IMG/VR virus record: IMGVR_UViG_3300013233_000601 | Span: 1-38,185 of that record | Source of the DNA: a virus | Reading direction: 5' to 3' (one strand) | Length of the DNA stretch: 38,185 nt | Shown here: positions 1-5,928 of the stretch, piece by piece | How positions within the stretch are numbered: the stretch's first letter is position 1 | How the letters are laid out: each line of letters begins with the position of its first letter | Notes under the pieces: generated by a model | Databases searched by the model: none | Seen by the model: only the letters and a program-made list of their open reading frames with translations | Told to the model about the DNA's origin: nothing | Program-made: the position numbers and the translations under genes

Positions 1-239
1 AGCTGTTTTATGAGTGTTCTCATGCCGTCGGCTTCGTCGCCTTTGAGGCTTTCGTCGTCAACGTAGGGCATGGCGGTCTGGCCTGAATTAAAGATCATGC
101 GCAGCGATTGCGCCATCTGGTGTTTGGCTTGGCCATCAAATCGAATGGGGCTGAACGCCCACTCGTTCCACGTTGAGGAGGTGCTTTGGCCTTGGCCGAT
201 GGCCATGCGGTTGATGGTGGTTAGGTTTCTCTGGAACAG
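1..239. repeat. Terminal direct repeat, left copy (contig circularisation overlap)
   Basis: These 239 bases are identical to 37947-38185, with no mismatch when the two stretches are read side by side. The reading frame of the large terminase continues correctly from position 1 into position 37946, which shows that the sequence is circular, or a circularly permuted linear phage genome. The repeat is most likely the overlap left by assembly and not a biological terminal repeat, because it lies inside a coding region with no special structure. The unique length is therefore 37,946 bp. Confidence 0.95.
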
Positions 240-1376
240 TTCGTCGTTGACGCTGGTCATGAGGCCGATGCCGAAGGCATCCCCCATTGCGTAGTCGGGT
301 GCGAAGTACTCCCATAAGCCAATCAAGTCGTTTTTGATGATCATCTCATCGGTTCCCGCTGGCCATGTGCGGGCGTAGATGAAACAAGTGAAGTTGCCGA
401 TCTGTTCGGTGATCACCACAGCTGAGCGGGAGGCTTCTGGGGTTTCGCCGTGTCCGGTGTGATCGTAGCCGAGGCTGATGAGGCCGCGCTTGCGGTATTT
501 CACACCAGGTAAGGGGCTGGCCAGCTCTATTTTGGCGTTGAGGCCGCGCTGCATGGCTTTTCTGACCCATATTTCCCAGATCAGGTTGCGGGCGCTGATG
601 TTTTTGCAGAGCAGTTGGCGGATGTATTCGTCTGGGCTGAGTTGATCGCGCATCTGCATGATGAACTCTTCTTGCAGGATGCCCAGCTCAATGCCGAGAT
701 ACGCATCGACAACGGGCAGTGAAACGTAGGCTCCTGAGTCGATCAAATCGGAGAGGGTGTCGGCTCCTTTGAATACGCCGGTGACTCGGATCATGGGTTT
801 GTTGAGGGCGTGGATGGAGGCTCCTGCGCGCCGTGCTGATCCCATCATCAAAAGGAATCGAGAGAAGAGTCGGTCTTTTGGCATGTCATCGACTTCTTCC
901 AGTGAGGCGCAGGTGAGATCACCGCCATCAACGTTGGCCATGATGCCGTAGGCGCGCACCACTGAGCCATTCGCAAGGATGAAATAAGTGTCTGCTATCT
1001 GTCGGCGGCCTGATTTGTAGTCAATAAAGCTGCTGAGGGCTTCGGATCGTCTGATCGCGTCGATGTGGTATTTGAGGTTGACGCGGCTTTGCGCTTCTCT
1101 GGGGGCGACGATTCCCAGCTCTTGTGATGGATTGGTGGCGAGGAATTTTAGCAGCCACATCTCTTTTATGAAGGTCTTGCCGGTTCGACGGCAGGAGTAA
1201 TCGACGGTGTTGTTGTATTGATCCATTTCCAAGCATTTGAGCAACTGCATGGAGTCGAGTTCGATGTTGTGGATGTGCTTGTGCCAGAGGAAGTGGTCGT
1301 CGGCGTAGCGCATGATTTCGGATTCAGCGATGTTTTGTAGGCTGATGCGCTGGGCTGATGAGACTCTGGAACCCAC
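1..1376 (-). CDS. terL: Terminase large subunit, N-terminal part (continues at 37946)
   Basis: ATPase and nuclease that drives DNA into the procapsid and cuts the concatemer. Joined across the circle junction (1376 to 1, then 37946 to 37724) it encodes 532 residues, a normal TerL length. The ATPase domain shows a Walker A-like motif CRRTGKT at residues 62-68 and a Walker B with catalytic acid, CASLEEVDDM, at about 156-165. The RNase H-fold nuclease shows acidic residues in SLGYDHTGHG (D305), YAMGDAF (D366) and GDDCFD (about 483-487). The start taken is GTG at 1376, which directly follows the TAA of the small subunit in the same frame, with AAGAGAG about 8 bases upstream. An internal ATG at residue 22 is a less likely start. 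Confidence 0.9.
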   Translation of the reverse strand, partial: MGSRVSSAQRISLQNIAESEIMRYADDHFLWHKHIHNIELDSMQLLKCLEMDQYNNTVDYSCRRTGKTFIKEMWLLKFLATNPSQELGIVAPREAQSRVNLKYHIDAIRRSEALSSFIDYKSGRRQIADTYFILANGSVVRAYGIMANVDGGDLTCASLEEVDDMPKDRLFSRFLLMMGSARRAGASIHALNKPMIRVTGVFKGADTLSDLIDSGAYVSLPVVDAYLGIELGILQEEFIMQMRDQLSPDEYIRQLLCKNISARNLIWEIWVRKAMQRGLNAKIELASPLPGVKYRKRGLISLGYDHTGHGETPEASRSAVVITEQIGNFTCFIYARTWPAGTDEMIIKNDLIGLWEYFAPDYAMGDAFGIGLMTSVNDELFQRNLTTINRMAIGQGQSTSSTWNEWAFSPIRFDGQAKHQMAQSLRMIFNSGQTAMPYVDDESLKGDEADGMRTLIKQ

Positions 1377-2315
1377 TTATTTACTCTCTTGGTGTGAGTG
1401 TTCAATCAGCACGGGGTCTCGGGCGGTGCGTTCTTGGCTGCGCTCCAGTAGACCGCGCAACTGTTCGACGGATTTGGTTTGGCGGTCTTGAAATTCGCGG
1501 GTGGTCTCTCGGTCGTCGTCTTCTTTGTCGAGATAGCCTTTGAGCGTGGCGGCTTGCTCTTGGGCTTTGTAGGTCATGTTCATGTCGCCCAAGCTGACTT
1601 GGTTTTTGGCCACCATGTCGGTGATGACTTTGAGCAGAGGGTGGGCTTTGCTGTCCAGCACGGGCTGGTCTACCCCATCACTGTCACGGTACGTTAGGGC
1701 TGTGGGGTTGCCCTCTTTGTCCAGCACCACTTTGGGTTGATGGGTCATAACCCCTTCACCGGCCACGGTCATAAGCATTTGGCTGTAGATCCCCATGAGC
1801 GCGGCCTGATTTTCGGCCATCAAATCGCGCAGGATGGCGGGGTCGTCTTTGTCAAAGGCAAGCTGGAACTTCATGAACAGTTCGGTTTTCTTTAGGCAGG
1901 CGTTGAATTTGGTTTTGCAGATCTGGGTTTTTTCATGCTCACAGGATTGGCACTCGGGGTATTTGCCGACAATCGCTGGGAAGTATTTGGCGACTTTGGC
2001 GTAGAGGCCGTGCTTGAGGGCGTTGAAGCGGGTGATTTTGGCTTCTTCTGGCGTTGGATGACCCACTAAATTTGTGGAGCTGGCGGCTTTGCCCTCTTTT
2101 GTTTTGGGGCCGGTTGCCATTGATCGGGCTTTTAAGCTGCCTTTTTCCCAGTTTGCTTGGGGGATTCGGGTGCCGCACTGCTCGCAGTAGCTCCAATAGT
2201 CGTATGGATGCCATGTTTTTTCTGGCGCTGGCACGGTCTCATCTGGCTCGCCTTTGAATTTGTTTTTGCAGGGAGCGCAGTAGAAGGCGACTTCGGTTAG
2301 GGGCTTGTTATCCAT
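1377..2315 (-). CDS. terS: Putative terminase small subunit
   Basis: 312-residue protein directly upstream of TerL, the usual place for the DNA-recognition subunit of the packaging motor. The N-terminus has zinc-binding pairs (CAPC at residues 14-17 and CEQC at about 44-47), and a second cluster, CQSCEHEKTQIC, lies near 120. Between them is GPKTKEGKAASSTNLVGH followed by NALKHGLYAK, a pattern common in small terminase-like phage proteins. The C-terminal third is charged and probably helical. The ATG overlaps the end of the serine recombinase gene by 8 bases, and the gene ends in TAA immediately before the TerL GTG, so the three genes are probably translationally coupled. The role is inferred mainly from position and the HGL-type motif; it is longer than many TerS proteins. 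Confidence 0.7.
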   Translation of the reverse strand: MDNKPLTEVAFYCAPCKNKFKGEPDETVPAPEKTWHPYDYWSYCEQCGTRIPQANWEKGSLKARSMATGPKTKEGKAASSTNLVGHPTPEEAKITRFNALKHGLYAKVAKYFPAIVGKYPECQSCEHEKTQICKTKFNACLKKTELFMKFQLAFDKDDPAILRDLMAENQAALMGIYSQMLMTVAGEGVMTHQPKVVLDKEGNPTALTYRDSDGVDQPVLDSKAHPLLKVITDMVAKNQVSLGDMNMTYKAQEQAATLKGYLDKEDDDRETTREFQDRQTKSVEQLRGLLERSQERTARDPVLIEHSHQESK

Positions 2316-3915
2316 GCAGGCCGCCGGTTAGGGGGATTGTGAGCGTGGCGGTTCCCAGTAAGCCCCGCTTGGGGAGCCAAACATCTTTACTATGAACCGC
2401 GCCACTTGGCGTGGTGATTAGCTTGCTTTCATCGTATTCAATCACTGCTTCACCCTCTCTTATTTCTATTCCATTGATAAAGCTGGCCAAGAATACTCGT
2501 GCCCGTTTTGGATCTTCACTGTCTGTTATGACGCTGGTCAAAAAACCGCGTATCTGCTGGATTATCTTATCATTTTTCTGAAAAACCGGTTCTTTTTCGC
2601 TGTTTATGGCGCTGATTTGCTGTTCTATTTTGTCTTTTTCTTGGCTGTTGTCTCTGATTCTTTGCATTAGATCTTTGATGTTTGGGGCTTGTTTGCCGAG
2701 GTCTTCTAGAATTTCGTAGATGTTGTTGATCTTGCGTTGCAGTCCGTTCTGTTTGTTGATTAATCGGTTTCGACGAACCATTTGCTCTTTGCTCCAGTCG
2801 TTACAACTGCTTTCAAGCTTGGCGGCGATGCCTTCTAGGGTTTGTTTGGTGATGATGTGGGTGGCGATGTGTTTGGACAGTAGGCGGTCGATGCCTTCGG
2901 CGTTGAGGCGTTTTAGTTTGTGCGTTTTCCTCTGCTTTGCGTCTCGACATACATAGTAGTAGTAGCGTTTGGATCGGCCTTTGGCGGATTCGATGTGCAT
3001 GGGGGCTTGGCATACGCCGCAGGTGAGTAGGCCGGTGAATAAGTGGCGGCTGTGGGGTGATCCGGTGGTGGTGTTGGCTTGGTCTTGGTCGAGGGTTGTC
3101 TGTACGAGTTCCCAGAGTGCTTGGGGGATGGCGGCTACATGGGATTTGACTGTGATCCATTCTTTTTGGGGGCGTTTTATGCCGGTTGCGCCGTCCTTTT
3201 TGTTGAATACGGTGTGGCCGGTTACGGTTTGGTTGCGTAGCAGTTGGCCAACCACTGTTTTGTTCCAGCGTTTGCCTCTGTTGAGTTTGTTTTGTTGGTT
3301 GAGCAGTTGGGTGATGCTGCGTGCGCCGTGGCCGTCTCGCTTGAGTTGGAATATCTCTTTTAGTGTGTCGATTTCGTCGTCGTTGATGATGAGTTTGCGC
3401 CGTCTGGGGTTGTCGTCGGCTTGGGTGACTCTGAATCCGTAGCAGGGTTTGCCGCCGTTCCAGTAGCCTTGCTCGGCGTTCCTGACTAGGCTGCGTTTGG
3501 TGTCGAGTGAGGTTTGGATTGATTTGTATTCGTCCATGACTTCCATGAAGTTGTCTAGCAGTTGGCCTTCGGTGCTGTTTAGGTCAACGCTCATGGATTG
3601 GTAGATGAGTTCGGTGCCGCTGGCTTTGAGCCGCAGCTTGTATTTGATGGCGGTGAGCCTGTTTCTGGCAAACCGGCTGCTGCTCCATGTCAGAAAGTAG
3701 TCTACTTTGTTGTTTTCGCAGTGTTCGACTGCTTGAATTAGTTTTGCGCGGTCTCCTTTCCAGCCAGAGACGGCTCCTTCTACAAATTCCGCCACTACCG
3801 TTGCCCCTAGGGCTTCTGCCTTTTGCCTCCCTCTTTCCAGTTGCGCTGGGATGGATATGTCGTTGTCGTCTTGCTTTTTGTCGCTGACTCGGGCGTGGAT
3901 AATGGCGGTTTTCAT
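2308..3915 (-). CDS. Large serine recombinase (phage integrase type)
   Basis: 535-residue site-specific recombinase that would cut and join att sites through a 5'-phosphoserine intermediate. The resolvase domain (about 2-145) begins with HARVSDKK, where S11 is the expected nucleophile, and contains SSSRFARNR. A recombinase domain (about 160-275) has GYWNGGKPCYGFRV and ITQLLNQQN. A zinc-ribbon region (about 290-345) has CGVC and YYYYVCRDAKQRK; only three cysteines are evident, so the fourth ligand is missing or replaced. A long charged coiled coil follows (about 370-450), as in large serine integrases. It overlaps the small terminase start by 8 bases, an unusual place for an integrase. No directionality factor was recognised. 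Confidence 0.92.
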   Translation of the reverse strand: MKTAIIHARVSDKKQDDNDISIPAQLERGRQKAEALGATVVAEFVEGAVSGWKGDRAKLIQAVEHCENNKVDYFLTWSSSRFARNRLTAIKYKLRLKASGTELIYQSMSVDLNSTEGQLLDNFMEVMDEYKSIQTSLDTKRSLVRNAEQGYWNGGKPCYGFRVTQADDNPRRRKLIINDDEIDTLKEIFQLKRDGHGARSITQLLNQQNKLNRGKRWNKTVVGQLLRNQTVTGHTVFNKKDGATGIKRPQKEWITVKSHVAAIPQALWELVQTTLDQDQANTTTGSPHSRHLFTGLLTCGVCQAPMHIESAKGRSKRYYYYVCRDAKQRKTHKLKRLNAEGIDRLLSKHIATHIITKQTLEGIAAKLESSCNDWSKEQMVRRNRLINKQNGLQRKINNIYEILEDLGKQAPNIKDLMQRIRDNSQEKDKIEQQISAINSEKEPVFQKNDKIIQQIRGFLTSVITDSEDPKRARVFLASFINGIEIREGEAVIEYDESKLITTPSGAVHSKDVWLPKRGLLGTATLTIPLTGGLHG

Positions 3916-3918
3916 GGT

Positions 3919-4044
3919 TTATTCGTTTTCTCGTTTCTTTTTGATGTGGTCGATGATGTAGTAAACCGCTATGGCGATTATCACTGTGCCGCCAATCCCT
4001 ATTACCCAGAAACTAAACCGTATCTGTTCGCTGATGCTCCACAT
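3919..4044 (-). CDS. 41-residue single-pass membrane peptide
   Basis: Short open frame of 41 codons plus TAA that ends 3 bases before the serine recombinase ATG. The product starts MWSISEQIRFSFWV, has one strongly hydrophobic segment at about residues 10-31 (many Ile, Val and Gly), and ends in a basic tail HIKKKRENE, a clear inner-membrane single-span pattern with the basic end cytoplasmic. No family is recognised. Tight spacing to the recombinase suggests cotranscription or translational coupling. No strong Shine-Dalgarno sequence was found (a weak AGGATCACCCC precedes the ATG), so expression is not certain. Confidence 0.5.
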   Translation of the reverse strand: MWSISEQIRFSFWVIGIGGTVIIAIAVYYIIDHIKKKRENE

Positions 4045-4477
4045 GGGGTGATCCTGTTCGTTGTCGTTGGATCGAGCAGTGTATGCAGCGTTTTATGTTG
4101 TGGGTGCGATTTTCCTATTTACTGCGGGGTAGAAAGTTCTATTTGGTGCAGATTATTAAGTACCCACCCCCCCTCCGATGGGTCGGGATCTATCTCTGCC
4201 AAGCCCCCACCCCTGTTGAGCTGACCATTCCGTTGTTGTTACTGCGCTATCTGTTCTGCTGTTGGATTGTAGGTTGTTGATTATTCATGGTCTGCCGTCT
4301 GCCTAACTGCGCTTTATGACATAGGACGCAGTTAGGGTGAATTGAGGGTTAGAGAGTTTGCCCCTTTTTTAATCGTTTTAGCCCTACTCTCAGCAGTGGC
4401 CAGCAACATAGGGGCCATCCCTCAAAGTGGTTAACGCTACATGACTTCTGTCGCAGAGATAGAGCCAAAGAGAAGCA
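4045..4477. other. 433-bp intergenic region between two recombinase genes
   Basis: No convincing gene was found on either strand; the minus-strand frames are 13-25 codons without good ribosome binding sites. It holds one perfect 10-bp inverted repeat (4302-4311 and 4327-4336), a C-rich run at about 4164-4173, and a 6-base inverted repeat GAGAGT/ACTCTC at about 4351-4402 around a T-rich centre. As the only long non-coding stretch between the tyrosine integrase and the serine recombinase, it is the natural place to look for an attachment site and for the promoter of the recombinase-terminase transcript. No consensus promoter was found. Confidence 0.5.
4302..4336. repeat. Perfect 10-bp inverted repeat with 15-bp spacer
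   Basis: The arms are CCTAACTGCG (4302-4311) and CGCAGTTAGG (4327-4336), separated by 15 bases. No T-run follows on either strand, so it does not look like an intrinsic terminator. It could be a recombinase or regulator binding site. The spacer is longer than the 6-8 bp typical of a tyrosine recombinase core, so the att-site reading is only a possibility. Confidence 0.6.
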
Positions 4478-5476
4478 TCATCCCAATTCCCGTACCAATC
4501 CTGATGCAGGTATGGTCATGTTCCGTAGTGGGCTGGCTTTGTTCATCAACGCTCTCTTCTTCTGCATGGCTAAGTGAATATAGACCTTGGCTGTCTCTAA
4601 TGTGGCATGGCCTAACGCATCGGAGATCTGATAGATGTCGGCATCATGCTCAGCCAGTTGAGTACCGAACAGGTGACGGAAGGCGTGAGGGTGGCATTGC
4701 TCCTTGGGCAGACCGGCTTTATGGCCGTGCCGCATGAGGATGTCATTGACCCCTTCCCGACTTAATCGCAGGTTCTCACCACGGCGTTCATGCTCTGGCA
4801 CTTGGTAGTTGCGAGTGGTGATGAACAGGGATCGTTGGCCATTCTTCAGCAGCCGGTCATAGGGTTGCAGTTCGGGGTGGAACAAGTAGGCCTTCAACAT
4901 CAGTCGAGCCTCTGCAACAACGGGAATCAATCGCTCTCGGTTGCCCTTCTCTTTAATGATGACCAACAACTCTTCTTTGCCCTCATCGTTTGACCAGACC
5001 AAATGCTCTTGGTTAAGGCCAACCAGTCCACTGACCCTCATACCGGTACCGATCAGCAGCGACATAATGGCAGCATCCCTCACGCCTAAGAATTTGGACA
5101 GATCCGGCTGTTGCAGCATCTTCTCTGCGGTCTCCATGCTGGCCACCCTTGGCAGTCTTCTCCCTAAGTCGGGATAGTCGAGGTGTTTGGCGGGGTTTTT
5201 TTTCAGATAGCCGACCCGTTCGCACCATGAGAAGAAGCCTCGTATAGCGGCAACATGAACAGCACGGCTACCGGCTCCCAATCCCATCGAGAACAGGACA
5301 GGTCCGGTGAACTCTTCAACCAGTGGTGCCAGGTCCATATCGAATGAGAGGCTGGATCGTTCTTCCAACATATTAAAGAGGCGGGTTACGGATAGGCGGT
5401 ACTTATCGACGGTCTTTGCTGAGCGATTTTTGTTGGTTAGCAGCCACTCACACCACTGATCTATGGTCTCGTACAT
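4478..5476 (-). CDS. Tyrosine recombinase / integrase, full length
   Basis: 332-residue phage/Xer-type recombinase. An N-terminal core-binding (SAM-like) domain covers about 1-100. The catalytic domain carries R147 (GTGMRVSGL), K177 (KEKGNRERLIP), H264 and R267 (HPHAFRH), H290 (LGHATLETA) and nucleophile Y299 (KVYIH), so all six active-site positions are present. The glutamate usual three residues after the first arginine is glycine here. The longer frame begins at 5512, but ATG at 5476 is preferred because AAAGGA lies about 8 bases upstream of it. The upstream region is full of GTTACC/GGTAAC repeats, including a dyad at 5506-5519 close to the start, which suggests regulated expression. Confidence 0.93.
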   Translation of the reverse strand: MYETIDQWCEWLLTNKNRSAKTVDKYRLSVTRLFNMLEERSSLSFDMDLAPLVEEFTGPVLFSMGLGAGSRAVHVAAIRGFFSWCERVGYLKKNPAKHLDYPDLGRRLPRVASMETAEKMLQQPDLSKFLGVRDAAIMSLLIGTGMRVSGLVGLNQEHLVWSNDEGKEELLVIIKEKGNRERLIPVVAEARLMLKAYLFHPELQPYDRLLKNGQRSLFITTRNYQVPEHERRGENLRLSREGVNDILMRHGHKAGLPKEQCHPHAFRHLFGTQLAEHDADIYQISDALGHATLETAKVYIHLAMQKKRALMNKASPLRNMTIPASGLVRELG

Positions 5477-5504
5477 AAAAAATATCCTTTGGGGTCGGGG
5501 ATCG

Positions 5505-5780
5505 GGTAACAATGGTTACAACCCCGTTTCACCACTATTTTACCTTTTATAAACAATAGCTTAGGTGTTACCTCCAAAAGGTAACATAAGGTAACAGGCA
5601 TTCTGAAAGTAAGTGTAAGTGATTGATATAAATAAAGAAATCATGTTACCTAAAAAAGTTACCTATTGAGGTACACGTGTTACCCCTTGTTAACCGTTTT
5701 GTTAACCTTTTGAATGTTGCTTAAAGTGTTGATAAATATATAGTTTATGTACTTATTAAGTAATTGTAACCAATGTTACC
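5505..5780. repeat. GTTACC/GGTAAC repeat array, candidate origin or operator cluster
   Basis: The non-coding region 5477-5928 (452 bp, strongly AT-rich) contains exact GGTAAC or GTTACC hexamers at 5505-5510, 5567-5572, 5580-5585, 5590-5595, 5645-5650, 5658-5663, 5679-5684 and 5775-5780, plus related GTTAACC at 5689-5695 and 5701-5707. Two occurrences form the same dyad GTAAC-N4-GTTAC (5506-5519 and 5766-5779), and one forms GTTACCTCCAAAAGGTAAC (5567-5585). The array lies downstream of the helicase-primase and upstream of the integrase. Iterons of a replication origin and operators of a dimeric regulator are the two plausible readings. Confidence 0.75.
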
Positions 5781-5874
5781 CTATCCCCTTTCCTTGAAAG
5801 TTTTTTTTACCTAAAAGCATAGAGATAACATTAACTAACCCACATATCCCCATGTATTAATTACTAATATGCAC

Positions 5875-5901
5875 AAAAAAGCCCGATAATCAGTCGGGCT
5901 T
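5875..5901 (-). terminator. Intrinsic terminator of the replication operon
   Basis: On the minus strand the stem AAGCCCGA/TCGGGCTT (5894-5901 with 5879-5886) has a 7-base loop and is followed by a T-run (A-run 5875-5880 on plus). It lies 28 bases after the stop of the helicase-primase gene, exactly where a terminator for this leftward operon is expected, and it separates that operon from the repeat array and integrase. Confidence 0.88.
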
Positions 5902-5928
5902 GTCTTCATTGTTACGCTCAATCAAGGT

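Noticed and set aside
4160-4200. G-quadruplex or tRNA-like element in the C/G-rich stretch
   Set aside because: Only one long C-run is present, without four spaced runs, and no cloverleaf arms can be drawn.
4083-4280. 65-codon plus-strand frame in the gap between recombinases
   Set aside because: No ribosome site and no plus-strand context; the hydrophobic look comes from T-rich sequence. The region is better described as non-coding.
4302-4336. Intrinsic terminator of the tyrosine integrase
   Set aside because: The stem is perfect, but no T-run follows in the direction of transcription, and the spacer would make a 15-base loop.
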